Positions 1 through 11,317 of a stretch of DNA of 64,000 bases are shown here, in pieces (the first letter of the stretch is position 1; each line of letters opens with the position of its first letter). The stretch is from assembly GCF_011386835.1 (NCBI RefSeq), contig NC_088809.1:21149067-21213066 (forward strand), written 5' to 3'. This stretch comes from Chrysemys picta bellii (Eukaryota; Chordata; Testudines; Emydidae). Under the pieces are notes generated by a model, which did not search any database, was not told the DNA's origin, and saw only the letters and a program-made list of their open reading frames with translations. The position numbers and the translations under genes are program-made.

Positions 1-59
1 CCGGTGTCGTCACTGCAGGGAAACTCCCCTTGATTTCCCCGGGCGCTTTGCTCCAGGAA

Positions 60-830
60 AGTTCCCGCATTTTCAGCGCTTGTGTGGGGCTGGGAGAATG
101 CGCTAGTGGGAGTGGGTGTTTGTGTGTGTATCTTAGTGGGAGTGCAGGTCAGTGTGTTTATCTGCGCTCCCAGTGTGCTACCTGGAGTGGGCATCAGTGG
201 GTATTCCTGTGGGTGTGTTAAGTGGAGTGCAAAGTACCTGGACTTTGTGTGGGTTTGGGGACGTCTGTCTGTGGCAGCAGCAGTGTGTGTTGGTGCATGT
301 GAGAAGACATGCGTTCGCCTTGCTGGAAATGTGTGTGTCTGGGTGAGTGCCTGTGTTAGTGAAGTGCGTGTCAAGGGGCAGTGGGTATATGTGTGTTAGC
401 AGGAGTTAGGGTGATCAGAGAGCAAGAGTGACAAATCGGGACACTTTTTTTTCAGGAGGGAGAGTTGCACATATAAGACAAAGTCCCTAATATCGGGGCA
501 TTTGTCACCTAGCAGGAGTGTGAGTCCATGTGAGAACGTGTGTGTGTGTGGGGGGGGGACAAAGAGAGAGCATGAACTTGTGTGTACATGTGTTAGCAGG
601 AGTGTGTGTGTGTCAGAACAAGTGTGTGTGTCTGTGTGAGTGTTAGCAGAAATATGCATAAGTTAGCAGGACAAGTGTGTTTCCTGACAGGAAAATGTGC
701 AGGGGGCGTTAGCCGGAGTGTGTGTGTGTGTGTCAGTGACAGTGTGTTAGTGTGTGTTAGGATGAGTGAGAGTTGTCAGGAGTTTGTGTTAGTGTGAGTG
801 TGTCAATGGGCACGCGGAGGGGGTATTTAG
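60..830 (+). repeat. Degenerate GT-rich tract with TTAGCAGG motif
   Basis: Irregular TGTGTG runs alternate with recurring words TTAGCAGGAGT or TTAGCCGGAGT (about 397, 592, 645, 664, 709), suggesting an old, decayed tandem array. It is interrupted by the small transposon at 407-511. Confidence 0.75.
407..511. mobile_element. hAT-like MITE (TAGGGTGA...TCACCTA) with 8-bp TSD
   Basis: A 105-bp element starting TAGGGTGATCAGA and ending TTTGTCACCTA, so its ends are inverted repeats. It is flanked by perfect 8-bp direct repeats GCAGGAGT at 399-406 and 512-519, the duplication length of hAT-superfamily elements. It belongs to the same family as the element at 10576-10699. It has no coding capacity. 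Confidence 0.82.
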
Positions 831-1089
831 GGGGTGATCCTTCCACACCCCCTGCGCCTCCAGGGCACCTTGCCGGGCTTTGAGCCTGTGAGTGGCGCTG
901 CCTGTCCCCGGCACCCAGCAATCCCTGTTGATGGGATGCTATGCAAGCGAGAGGACACGGCGGGGCAGGGGGCGCAGGGGCTGCCGGGCGGTTACGGGGC
1001 AATGATCCCGCAGGGTTACTGTCACACAGAATTCAGTGACTTCTGTTCGGGCAGCAGAGGTGCGGAGTGCCAGGCCGGCTCTGTGTGAG

Positions 1090-1145
1090 GGAGCGCACAC
1101 AAACGCACACACGCACGCACGCGCACACACACACACACACACCAG
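1090..1145. repeat. (CA)n microsatellite
   Basis: An imperfect ACAC run with CGCACG interruptions, ending in ten or so pure CA units. Confidence 0.95.
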
Positions 1146-2439
1146 CACAGGCTGCGAACGCCCTGCCACGCTGTTCAGCTCAGCCAGGAGCCTTCACCCC
1201 CACGGGGGCTCTGAGGCCGCAGGGGTCATGGCAAAGCAGGAGTGGGCGGATGGGACTGACCGGGACCAAACCAATGACACCGGAGCAGATTAGCGAGGCT
1301 GGAGCAGGCACCCGCGACCGCATGGCTGGGGGCAGCTATCCCCACACTGCTGCGGGAATACCTGAGCCTGCAGCCATAGCAGGCAAGCCAGCTGAAAAGG
1401 GCCCATCGGCCGTGGAGCCAGGGGGCCTTGGAGATGGGATTTGCCCCGGTGGCAGTGAGAAGGTGGGTTTAGAGCCACCCAGAGACACTGATCTCAGGGC
1501 CAGGCAAATCCAGCCCACGCATTGATCCTGCTGGGGGAGAGAGGTGTATGGGGTTAGCTAGCCAGTCAGAGCAGGGCTCCTGCAGTCCCGGTGTCTCACA
1601 GCTATTTCCAGACCCATCCTCCTTCAGAGGTAGGGCCTTTAGAATGAACTGAATATCAGTATTTGTGGATGGAGGAGGTGTCTTTCCATCTGGGGGAGGG
1701 GAGGGGTTAAATCCATCATTTCTCCACCCCAGCCAACCTTGGCCGAACCCAGAGGCCCAATTTGATCCCCGTCTCAATACCCGCCCCTGCGTCCCTCTGA
1801 AACAGACCAGCACTTGTTCCCGTGAGGAGGATCATCAATGAAAGTGTTAACTGTAATACTGCTGTGTGGGGCGTCATTGTTAGGGTTCAGAATTAACGCC
1901 CATTGCACTGCATGGATTAAGTTAATACCACTCTGAGCACTTGTTTTGGGCTGTCTGCAGATTCAGGCAGACGTCACCACGCTGGTCACAATCTCTAGTT
2001 ACCTTTGTGCCTGGAAAAGCTAATGGCACAGGGCTGGTTCCCTGGCGGGTATTGATCAGCACAGTCTCCCTGCAGTCAACAGAGCTTCGCTGATTGATAC
2101 CGGCTGAGAATCTGGCCCGCGCAGCCCTTCTCCTGACAGCTTAGCTCCTGGAGCCCCCCAACGCAGCAAACTCACAGGGCGACCTGCACGGCAGCATGGG
2201 CTCTCTCCCAGCATTAGATGGGCTGTGGCCATTGTCGGGGGAGCCCTTCACCTCCATCCCACCTGGCCTCATGCTTCTGCCTTGAAGTGGGGCTAGGCCT
2301 GGGGCTGGCTGGGATAAACACAGCCGGAGGGGCTGCGTGAAGGGCCTGCCAGTCCGAGCCAATTCTCTCAGGCTGGGCAGAGGCCCACAGGGCAGACGGC
2401 TCCAGGAATCTTTGCCCCTCCCTGCCCCGCCGGGCCCAC

Positions 2440-2583
2440 CTTGATGATGTCCTCGTTGTTGGACTTGCACTCGACCATGGCCGAGACGTCCGTGATGACG
2501 CCGGTCATCTCTATGGCAATGACCTTCACCGGGATGGCCACCGTCCGGCCCGTCAGGATGGCGGTGTTGATGATCTCTGTGTC
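2440..2583 (-). CDS. TMEM132E: TMEM132E exon 5 (144 bp)
   Basis: This exon is exactly 48 codons, phase 0 at both ends, from DTEIINTAILTGRTVAIPVK through VECKSNNEDIIK. The acceptor is TTCCAG|GAC and the donor AAG|GTGGGC. The segment is one of the most conserved parts of the TMEM132 family and is extracellular. The next family exon, expected to begin with a VSxxCDYVFVSGKE-like stretch, is not in positions 1-2439, so the gene continues left of this window. Four sequential in-frame exons with good splice sites argue that the gene is functional. Confidence 0.96.
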
Positions 2584-2702
2584 CTGGAAGGCAAAGGGGA
2601 CACTGCATTAGTGTCCAGCCCCCATTTTCCTCTCCCCTGCCCTGAGACCCCACTGCAGAGGGGCACCCTACAGCCGGCGAGGTGCAAGGAATGGACCCCA
2701 AA

Positions 2703-2720
2703 TGTGTGTGTGTGTGTGTG
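2703..2720. repeat. (TG)n microsatellite
   Basis: A short pure TG run just inside the intron between exons 5 and 4, immediately left of a CTCF-like motif. Confidence 0.9.
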
Positions 2721-2728
2721 CAGGTGAC

Positions 2729-2742
2729 TCAGTAGGGGGCGC
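2729..2742 (+). promoter_or_regulatory. CTCF-like motif
   Basis: TCAGTAGGGGGCGC matches the vertebrate CTCF core (CCASYAGRGGGCRS) at all but the first base. This is motif evidence only; occupancy is unknown. Confidence 0.45.
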
Positions 2743-2889
2743 TCTCCTCTGGGCGCTGTGCAGGGGGCACTGGGCCCCGTTTTATTTTACAACGCCATGG
2801 CAAAGGAAGTCCTGCCCGCTCACGCTCGCGATGCCGTCTCAACCCCCTCGCTCGGAGACCCCCGGGGCCTCGCAAGCTCTTAAAAACTT

Positions 2890-3070
2890 CAAAGAACAAG
2901 AGCGGTATGGATGGAGGGCAAGCCTAATTGCAAACCAGTTAATTATGCAAACATGGAAATCCGATACAGAAATGAAATTGGCTGCTTCGAAGCCGGGCCT
3001 CGCTGATGGAGGCGAGCCAGCAAAGATAACCTTTCAAGTAAATGAAACGGCAGGGAATCTAATCTGCCTT
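2890..3070. promoter_or_regulatory. Candidate conserved non-coding element
   Basis: A block of non-repetitive sequence with clustered homeodomain/POU-like words (CTAATTGCAAA, TTAATTATGCAAAC) and a GATA site (AAGATAACC), in strong contrast to the GC-rich flanks. An enhancer role is inference from composition; conservation could not be tested. Confidence 0.3.
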
Positions 3071-3534
3071 CCTGGCAGCCTGTGATGTGATTGTCTTTGA
3101 TGGAGGGATGGCTGGCTCGCTCTCATCCCATGGGCGGGGCTCCATGGAGCGGGAGAGTTTCTGGGCACCGGCTCAGCTCCCCCTGCCCCGCACAGACCCT
3201 CTTTAACTAAGATCTTAAAGTGCAAGAAGAGCCCCCATCACTCAGTGACCCCAGGACTCTGCGGGCAGATCCCACCCCCTACTTTCACAACCCTTGGAAG
3301 CAGCATGTCTACACTGCAATAAAAGACCCATGGCTGGCCCAGGTTGGCTGACTCGGGCTTCGGCTGCAGGGCTAGAAAACTGCTGGAGCTGGGCTCTGAG
3401 ACCCCAACTGGCCAGACCCTGATCTCCATGACAATCCGGAGTCACTCCCGTAGGATTACTGGTGTAAATGGGATCCGAACCGACTGGAACCTGCCCTCCT
3501 TGTTTTTAAGCCTGGGAGGGAGAGTTGTCTGGTG

Positions 3535-3730
3535 GGTTAGAGCAAAGGACGGGGAGTCAGGACTCCTGGGTTCCACAATTGGTTCTGTGAGTGAATGTGA
3601 TAGAGGGGTTATAGCAGGGACCTGGGAATAACGACTCCTGGGTTCTGCTGCCAGCCCTGCCGCTGGCTCCTCATGTGTGATCTCGGGAGAAACATGTCAC
3701 TGCTCTGTGCCTCAGTTTCCCCATCAATGG
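3535..3730 (+). repeat. MIR-like tRNA-derived SINE
   Basis: GGTTAGAGCA, then GACTCCTGGGTTC, then CTCTGTGCCTCAGTTTCC follow the MIR consensus order (tRNA-like head with box B, CORE, tail). It is old and diverged. Fragments of the same family recur throughout the window. Confidence 0.75.
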
Positions 3731-4450
3731 GGCCATCCGCAGAAACCAGTGTAGAAGATGGGGCCCAACCCCTCGAGCTTGTGTGTGTTTGCTGACGGGG
3801 ACCAGCACAGGCCCCAGCTGCGGGTGGTTAGAGCGCCGATGGAACGGCCTGCTGTGTCCCCTTCCATCTCATGTCCCCCACCCCCAACGGTGGAGGGGCT
3901 GATCTGGGGCCCTGGTGGGCTATGTCCGGCTTCTCTGAGCAGGGATTCAGGGGCTGCTGGTGGCTGGACATGCCTCTTCCCCCAAGCCCCGCACCACAAG
4001 GAAACAGACTCCACTGCCCCGGGGGAGGCGTTTGGGTGCCAGTCCCAGGCCCAACGCGCAGGAGCCGGCAGAGGCCAGCCGGGACTCTGCCCCAGGCCAG
4101 GGCGGGCGCTCACACCAGGCCAGCCTAGGCTCTGAGCCAGCACCAGTGCGGTGCGAGGGTGTGTTACGGGGGCACACGCCAAGGTGTGTGGTTAGCTGTG
4201 TGTGTGTGCATCCCCTTGGATATTTGGAAGGGGGGGGTGAGTGTGTGCAGCGTGTTACAGGCAGGTGTGTATGCATGAAAATGAGGGTGGGAGGTGTAAA
4301 GTGAGTGCGTGCCGTGGGTTTAGACTGCGCGGGGGGTGGGGGGGAGCGGTCCGGTTTGCGTGCCGTTGTGTGTGTGTGCAGTTGTGCAGGGAATGCAGGG
4401 GGCCGGCGGGAACCCCCCACAGCCCGGAGGAGCCGTCCCAGCTCACTCAC

Positions 4451-4643
4451 CATGGCCAGGGGCACGATGGCACGGATGTCCCGCTGAATGACCGTCAGCT
4501 CCGTCACCGCCTTCTCCAGGTCGGGCGGCGGGTTGCGGCCCCGGTAGTCGATGTGCCACATGATGCGCCGCGTCACGGCCTGGCTGGTGAAATTCTCCAT
4601 CTCAAAGTCCAGCTGCATGATCTCGTAGGAGGAGTCCCCGTCC
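4451..4643 (-). CDS. TMEM132E: TMEM132E exon 4 (193 bp)
   Basis: One base completes an Arg codon, followed by 64 codons from DGDSSYEIMQLDFEMENFTS through RRIMWHIDYRG and ELTVIQRDIRAIVPLAM. The acceptor is CTCGCAG|G and the donor ATG|GTGAGT. The VPLAM end and the following DTEIINTAILTG of exon 5 form a highly conserved TMEM132 join. NFT is a potential glycosylation sequon. The exon is wholly extracellular and its frame is intact. An open frame continues left past the donor into the intron, but that extension has no family similarity and should not be read as protein. Confidence 0.96.
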
Positions 4644-5333
4644 CTGCGAGGAGACAGAGGGCGGACGCGGTCAGCCGTAGGCCAGGCCTTGCTCTAACGC
4701 AGGGGGAAAATCAGGCCCGAGGGCATGACCCCAGGGCTGGGGGGTTTGTCCCCACCCTTGTGGAAAAATCCACAGAACTAAAGAGAGAGGAAATTGATCA
4801 GGGCTTCCAGAAACTGAATGAAGAACCCTAAAATCCTGAACATCTTGTTTGGAACGAACCTACAGAACTCTTCAGCAGGGAGAGAATTCGCTATTACCCT
4901 CCAGGACAGTTCTTGTTCCCTGTTGGATTCTCTACGGAGCCCCCAGCAACGGGACTTCCAAGGGGTCCGCTCTAATATATTAGCTCCGAACGAGGGAGTT
5001 GACAGCGGGATTAACCGTGCAGCTGCCGCGCAAGCAGCCGATTCGTGAGAACGAACGACTCGCTGGCCAGGGGTGACCCGGGCGCTGCCCTCTTGGGGGC
5101 GCCGTCTGGCTCAGGGCGGGGCTGGATTTACCTCTCTAACCTGCTCCTGGGATTTCATTTTATCTCCTGAAAGTCAAGCCAAAGGGCCAAAGAGATGCAG
5201 GTAAGGAAAGGGGCCTCTTGCCGCGAGATAGCATCGGAGCAGCCTAGCTTCGTACTCAGGGAAGGCGTCGTGGCCAATCTTGCCATGCGCTTAATAACAG
5301 AGAGCTTTTTTCATCAATGGATCCCCCGATCCC

Positions 5334-5455
5334 CCTGGAGAAACTGAGGCACAGAAAGGGGGAAGTCACTTGCCCAAGATCACCCAGAGAAGCTGGGAAT
5401 AGAATCCAGGTCTTCTGAATCCCAGTCCGGCTCTGTACCCACTAGGGAACACTGC
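5334..5455 (-). repeat. MIR-like SINE fragment
   Basis: Reads GAAACTGAGGCACAGAA, then TTGCCCAAGATCACCCAG, then CTCTGTACCCACTAG, the reverse complement of the MIR tail and core. Confidence 0.7.
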
Positions 5456-5559
5456 CCCCTCCCCAGCTTACCCAGCTTGGTTCCCGTTCACAGCAAGGTC
5501 AGAGGAACCCGGGAGGAACCAATAGTCCATCCAGCAGCCAGGGCCTGCAAAGGAAGGTG

Positions 5560-5573
5560 CCACCCCCTAGTGG
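5560..5573 (-). promoter_or_regulatory. CTCF-like motif
   Basis: On the minus strand CCACTAGGGGGTGG, close to the CTCF core. Motif evidence only. Confidence 0.35.
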
Positions 5574-7154
5574 ACAGTTATGGAATGATCTGTCCCAAGG
5601 GGCTGTTCCGCTGGGAAGTGGGCCTTTTGCTTGAATCCTGCCTATCCTGTGGGCACGTTACAGATCCAACAGAACTTTTTTAGACGAATGGGGATTTCCA
5701 CACCCCTAGTACCATGGCCCTTCCCCCTCTGCAGTTCAGTATTCCACTTGGCTGCTGCCCTCCACCCCAGAGGTGGCTGCATTCCCCTGGACCCCCACGT
5801 GGTTTGCAAAGCACTGGATGGAAATGCAGAATATTCCAGGGCGAGGGGGGAGCCGTGCTCGAGAAGTTGCCGCTCTCTAAGGGCCGTGAGCGCAGAGCTC
5901 TGCAGACAGGACTCCGAGGTGTCCAGACAGTGCGTAGATGGAAGGCAAAGGGGCTGTCTGGCCAGTCACTTTCCTGGCTGTCACTGCGTCTGAATATCAT
6001 TTTTTTAAACAGAGGTTTCTTCCTCTTTTCAATTCCCTCTAACGGCAGCGCAGTTCTGCCCACCACGGGAGCCGCCTCCCGCTCCTCGCTCCCGACGCGC
6101 CATGACCAAGCGGGATTGCTCCAGGGATATTACACGTTAGCCTCCCGTCGCTAGACCAGCCTCCCGTTCCTCTCCGCAGCACCGGCCATGCGCAGCAAAG
6201 AGACTGCTGCTTCCAGAGAGCAGAGCCCCAAGCCGGAACCGGTGGCATCCGGTTGAGTTCGCTGATCCCGCTCGGGCAGATGCGCCGGGGGCTGGCGGGC
6301 GGCTCGTCGATTTCAGCGGCTCCCGGCAGCGTGCCAAAGCTAGTCTGCAACGCTGCACCCCGGGGTGGGGCACTGAGGAGCCATCCGCGGGGGCGTTCCA
6401 AACGAAATGCCCCCCTCTGCTCAGAGACCCACAGTGCCTGTGATCGCACTGCCGGGTTCAGGATGGAGATGGATCTATCCAGCAGGGCACAGGTAACAGA
6501 GTGCCCAGCGCCAGGCTCAGTGGCCTGGTAACAGGATGCCAGCCTGCAACCCACCCGGCAGCTCTCACATGCCCAGCCCTGCAGCGCCAGGCCCAGTGCC
6601 CACCTTTACCCGGCACCAGCATCTCCAGCTCGGCCTGGGTCCCTGCCACTTTGAACCAAACAAGTTCCCTTCATGTTGTCCCGCCCACCCTCTCCCCGAC
6701 AGGAGACGCTGCGGAGCTGTCACCATCCGACGGCGCTGTTGGACTCCCGATCCCCCGGCCTGACCTGAGCCGTCTGGAAGGAACCGCAGGAGGCCATTAG
6801 CAAGCGGGCTGCTGGCTGTCAGTGCCTGTCAGCATCGCATTACAAACCTCTCTGCCCCCGGGGTCCCTGCCGCGCAGTCCTGGCACCGTCCGCGAGCTCC
6901 CCTAGCCATGGGACAAGCCTGTTTGCTGCGCAGGTGGCAGGTACCACGTGGACAAGTCTCACCGAGTCAATTCCCTGCCGCTGCAGGGGCTCGGGCATTG
7001 GTGCCCCTCGGTGCCGCCTAGTCTCCGCCTGTGGCACACCACAGCTCGGTCTCCTGAGGCCTGAAATGCTTTGGGCTAATTAGCGTCACCGGGCTCAACA
7101 TGGGGGTAGCGGGCGACGTTCACGGGCCTGGAACGCAGCTGTGACAATGCAGAC

Positions 7155-7245
7155 GAGTTATTATATGTATTAACTCAGCACCTGGAAGCCCCAGCCCTGA
7201 GCCAGGACCCCGTTGTGCAAGGTGCTGTACACATACAGAGCAACG
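7155..7245 (-). repeat. Dispersed repeat tail related to the 78-bp minisatellite
   Basis: Reverse-complemented, it reads GTACAGCACCTTGCACAACG, then GGGGTCCTGG, then a CCAGGTGCTGAGTTAATAC end. This is the same order as the tandem unit at 21250-22085, so it is a single-copy relative. Similar tails occur near 11095-11205, 12970-13110 and 47930-48030. Confidence 0.65.
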
Positions 7246-7879
7246 GGCCAGGGGGTCACGCCACATGATGCAATGATCCCTTCTGGCCGGAAACTGTAGT
7301 CTCCTTCTCCCAAATGGTGCTGACTCTAGCCAGGAGCCTTCTGCTTCGGCCCCAGGCTCTCCAGGGGCCCGGCGTTAACGTCTCACACGTCTGGAGGGCT
7401 GGGTGAGCCAGCAGCGCACTAGTGCAATCAAAGGGGCGCTGGAGACATCACACGTGACACACACATCCCTCCCTGCTGGACTAGCTCCCTTGTAAATCAC
7501 TGCAGCGCTCCCCCCATGCATGGCACAAAGCAGACACATGGCAGCAGAGGCTGGCTCTGAAGCCATACCCGCCCGTGGCAATCATGGGAGCGGGGCTCTC
7601 ATGTCCATCTGAGGGGGCGGGCAACCCGACATGGTACGAAAGCCCCGGGGGTAAGAGGAGTGGTCAGGGCATTGCCGCTCCTGCTTGGGAAACCTCGCAG
7701 GACAATCTGGGCCGCTGGTGATCCTGGAAACGGGGCCAAGAGGAATAGCACCTGAAAGCCGACATCTCTGCAAGCACGGCCCTCCTTGTGCGAATCCTGG
7801 TTTGCCCCAGTAGAAGGAGGAGCCGAATCCAGCCCACAGTGCGCGTAGATTGCAATACACGTTTGTGACCAAAAGATTG

Positions 7880-8300
7880 CTACACTGGACCCAGCCAGTC
7901 CAATAGCCGGTCTCCATCCGTGGCCAGTACCAGCTGTTGCAGGGGGAGGTGCAAGTCACCCCAAATGAGGCAGTTAGGGGATAACCTGCCTCAGACAAAA
8001 CCTATTCCACCAGCTCCATCGGTTAGACACTTGCTCAAGCCAAGAAGTAGGAGGGTTTATATCCCTCCCAAGCTGTTGAGTTTTTAACCCTTCCCGTAAT
8101 CTGGATATTCTCACCATCCATATAAACGTCCAATCCACTTTTGAAACCTGGCTTCAGCACTACTTCTTGTGGCCATGAGTTCCACAGGCTAATTGTATTT
8201 TTTATCCCTATTACATTTTCTTCTTTTCACTGAATGTTCCCCCTGTCTTTGTGTTATGAGCCAGGGCTCCAGATTTCCCTTCTCTGCCATGCCCTTTCTT
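7880..8300 (-). mobile_element. CR1-family LINE 3' fragment
   Basis: The antisense signature includes AGGGTTTATATCCCTCCCAA, ATAAACGTCCAATCCACTTT, GAGTTCCACAGGCTAAT and CTTTGTGTTATGAG, typical of a reptile CR1 3' region seen from the complement. It is strongly diverged. Confidence 0.65.
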
Positions 8301-8479
8301 ATCTGTCTCCATAATCATTGCATTTGGCCACGGGGGTTGCACAGGGCGCCTGAGGCCACAAGGGGGATGCGGACCAAGCACTTGTAGACTCCACCTTTAC
8401 GCCAGGGGTTTATCCCTAGACGCAGGAAGTGAAACTGACGAGGCTCAAAAGTGAAAATGACTCTCACGGCCCATTGAGA

Positions 8480-8780
8480 GAAATGGAAACCAGATTCAAA
8501 GTGCTGACATGGGGAAAAAATCAGGGAGATTTTGGAATTGCTTTCAGCGTTAACAATCTAAGGGATCGTTTATAAGCCAAGCCAGGCTGATCTGTATCTT
8601 TATATAACCATATGATTTTTGACCTGGCATTGTCCCTTTCCTAGAGAAATAATTAATACCTAAGGTCTGAGCGGGCTGCAGCTGGTGAGCAATTGATTTC
8701 TCATCGTGTTACATTTATTGAGAATGCACCATTGATCTGGGGATGTTTTACATGGCCAGTTTCACTCCTATAAATATAGA
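8480..8780. promoter_or_regulatory. Candidate conserved non-coding element
   Basis: AT-rich, apparently unique sequence with multiple homeodomain-like words (TAATTAATAC, CAATTGATTT, ATAACCATATGA), unlike the surrounding GC-rich intron. Weak support, from composition and motif density only. Confidence 0.2.
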
Positions 8781-8999
8781 ATGAAAAAAAGGAGAAAAAT
8801 ATGTGAGTAAGCCGTCTGCTCTCAGCTCCCAGAGACGCCTTGTCATCTTGCAATTCATGACTCCCTGGCACCTGGCCCTGTGCGGTCGCTCGGCCTGGCA
8901 TGGTCTTTTCGGTGCATGACCGGCAGAGTTCAACACTCCTTTGCCCAAGTTTGCCTTCGGCTTGGAGACAGAAGGCGCATCCCCTCACAGAGTTCCTGT

Positions 9000-9230
9000 C
9001 CCATTGCCCGCAGAGAGAGGCTGGGACGGGAATAACTGGGAGCGACTCCACAATGCCCTGTCCCATTCCCTACAGCGCCTCCTTCTGGGACAGCTCGGGA
9101 CTGGAGTAACCGGGTGCTCCCCGCAACAGCCAGCATGACTCCCCACAGCACCCCCTGCTGGGAGAAGTTGGGACTGGAGTAACTGCTCCTACCCTGCACC
9201 CTGCAGCACCTTCTGCCGGGAGAAGCCTTC
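9000..9230. repeat. Small degenerate local repeat with a CTCF-like word
   Basis: Three to four related blocks read CC(C/T)ACAGC(G/A)CC..CT(T/G)CTGGGA followed by GGGACTGGAGTAAC, starting near 9067, 9141 and 9198. The middle one contains CCAGCAGGGGGTGCTG on the minus strand at 9146-9161, a good CTCF-like match. Confidence 0.6.
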
Positions 9231-9945
9231 AAACTCAACCCTACACTGGCTTCAAATGCCAAGAACCATTAAATCCTTTTATGCTGAAGTCCCTGAGCGG
9301 GAAACAGGCTGAAGTCATTTATACTTTCCATTACATTCATATTTGATCAAGTTGTTTTCCTAAAAGGTGATTGTAATCACTTTAAATTCATCTTCCGTCT
9401 CTAACCTTTCAAGGCTCATTTTAATCTGCACGTGGGGGTGGGAGGCTTTGGGGAGCCCGTCAGCATCTCTCCTTCCCTTGGCCAGCCCTTCATCTCATTA
9501 AAAGAAAATATTACTGCCATAAAACCTCCCTAGCTCCCAGATAAAGAGCCACTCACCCTCTGGCATCTGGGGATTTCCATGTAAGTGGGTGCTGCTTTCA
9601 GAACCCCCCACTGCTCCAGCTGCTAACATCTGCACTCAGAAGGAAGGCAGCTTCGTGCCCCAAGCGGCGGGGAGAGGAAGATGATCAGGATTTAAAGTGG
9701 TGAACGCTCCCCCGGCCAGCGAAGGGTGAGAGCTGAGTGCCACCCCCCCATCACCGCATCTCAAGGCAGCCGAAGGCAGGCTCGATTTGTGCTCAGCAAG
9801 GGACACAGAAAAGAATCTGCAGGGGAGGGAAGAGCTGCAAAGGTTTCAACCCCTGGGGTGTTGACCGGGTGGGAGAGCTCGGGGGTCTGCCCTGCCCTAC
9901 AGAGCTTCCCAGGAGCTGGTAAGTTCCAATCAGAGTTGAGGCGGA

Positions 9946-9958
9946 GGGGGGGGGGGGG
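9946..9958. repeat. Poly-G run
   Basis: Thirteen consecutive G residues. Prone to assembly or length error. Confidence 0.9.
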
Positions 9959-10339
9959 TCATGGACCATCTGCCCCATGAGAAATCCTGTCATTTCAAAA
10001 TCTGGTTTCGTTCCAAATCGGATGAAAAGTCGAAGGTCCCCCAGAACGGAGATTCCGCAAACCTTCATTTTGGAAACACTGAATCGGTTCGTTTTGGTAA
10101 GGACAAGACACCGAGATGAGCTGTGGGGCCGGGGACGATTTCATTCTCACAATCTTCAAAGCGCTGTATAAAGGCTACCTCAGGAGATGGTAAGACTGGT
10201 GAAAACCAACGTCTCCCTAGAACCAACGCAGACTGGGTCTTGTTTCTTATGGATCTGATCTTTTCCTGCCAGCACCCTGAACACCCCTTGAGGCCCATGC
10301 ACAGTGAGTGCCATCTGGACTTGGTAGCATTGGCACCAG

Positions 10340-10740
10340 ATGACAGAACAAGGAGTAATGGTCTCAAGTTGCAGTGGGGGAGGTTTAGGTTGGATATTAG
10401 GAAAAACTTTTTCACTAGGAGGGTGGTGAAGCACTGGAATGGGTTCCCTAGGGAGGTGGTGGAATCTCCTTCCTTAGAGGTTTTTAAGACCTGGCTTGAC
10501 AAAGCCCTGGCTGGGATGATTTAGTTGGGAATTGGTACTGCTTTGAGCAGGGGGTTGGACTAGATACCTCCTGAGTAGGATGACCAGATAGCAAGTGTGA
10601 AAAATCAGGACGGGGGTGGGGGGCTAATAGGCACCTACATAAGAAAAAGCCCCAAATATCGTGATTGTCCCTATAAAATTGGGACATCTGGTCACCCTAC
10701 TCCTGAGGTCCCTTCTAACCCTGAGACTCTATGATTCTAA
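10340..10740 (+). mobile_element. CR1 LINE 3' end, interrupted by a MITE
   Basis: GGTTGGATATTAGGAAAAAC, TTTTTCACTAGGAGGGTGG, AAGCACTGGAATGG and GCAGGGGGTTGGACTAGA are the terminal codons and 3' UTR of CR1. The CR1 resumes after the MITE with CTCCTGAGGTCCCTTCTAAC and ends at the octamer-like CTATGATTCT. It is truncated at its 5' end. Confidence 0.9.
10576..10699. mobile_element. hAT-like MITE nested in CR1, with 8-bp TSD
   Basis: A 124-bp element beginning TAGGATGACCAGATA and ending ATCTGGTCACCCTA. Perfect duplications CTCCTGAG lie at 10568-10575 and 10700-10707 inside the CR1. Removing the element and one duplication restores the CR1 consensus, which proves the insertion order. Same family as 407-511. 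Confidence 0.93.
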
Positions 10741-11317
10741 CAACTGCAGCCGGTTACCCACGGTGCAAGTGGGGAACCAGCCTCTGTAGGGGTATGTGCT
10801 ATGCCGGGCTAGACCTGCTGATGGCATCCTGATGTCCTGGCATCTTCTGTAACCCACATGAGCTGCATGTCCTGAGGTACTAGGGGTCAGCTCCCCAGCT
10901 GGTGTGAATTGACGTGGGACTAAGCCAATTCACACCCTATGGCCAGCGCCTGGACTCCTTGAGTAGCTGGCATGTGTGTGAGCTGGAGCTGTGGAACGTG
11001 GGCTAAAGACCCGGCTTCTTGGGGTCTGTCCTACGCCAGCACCCGTGGCTGCTGTGGGAGCAGAGGAAGTGGGGTGATGCAGCTGCAGTCTTGTCCAGTT
11101 AGACTGTGAGCTCCCTGGGGCAGGGACTGTCTCTCACTGTGGGTATGTGCAGTGCCTGGTACAACAGGCCCCCGGCTGCTCTAGGAATAGACAGCAGGGC
11201 TGGTCAACGAATTTCCAGTTCACTGCTTTCCTGCTGGGAAAAGGGGTTTTGCTGAAATCAAAATGAAACATTTAATTTCAGATCAATAATAAATCTGTGT
11301 CTGTCTCAGCTTCTGTG

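Larger units (their letters stand above)
1..2439 (-). other. TMEM132E intron after exon 5 (incomplete)
   Basis: Non-coding sequence downstream of the exon 5 donor. It holds a GT-rich tract (about 60-830), a short hAT-like element, and a CA repeat. Positions 2060-2125 end with a fragment of a dispersed tail (CTGATTGATACCGGCTGAGA...TCTGGCCC type) that recurs near 33275-33345. Long open frames around 940-1530 and 1470-1810 have no recognisable domain. Nothing else identified. Confidence 0.8.
2584..4450 (-). other. TMEM132E intron 4
   Basis: An intron of 1867 bp bounded by GTGAGT and TTCCAG on the minus strand. It contains a TG repeat, an AT-rich unique-looking block near 2890-3070, a MIR-like SINE, and GT-rich sequence around 4145-4390 next to exon 4. 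Confidence 0.9.

Noticed and set aside
3947..4450. Extension of the exon 4 reading frame leftwards
   Set aside because: The conserved segment ends at VPLAM followed by a consensus GTGAGT donor, and exon 5 continues the family sequence exactly.
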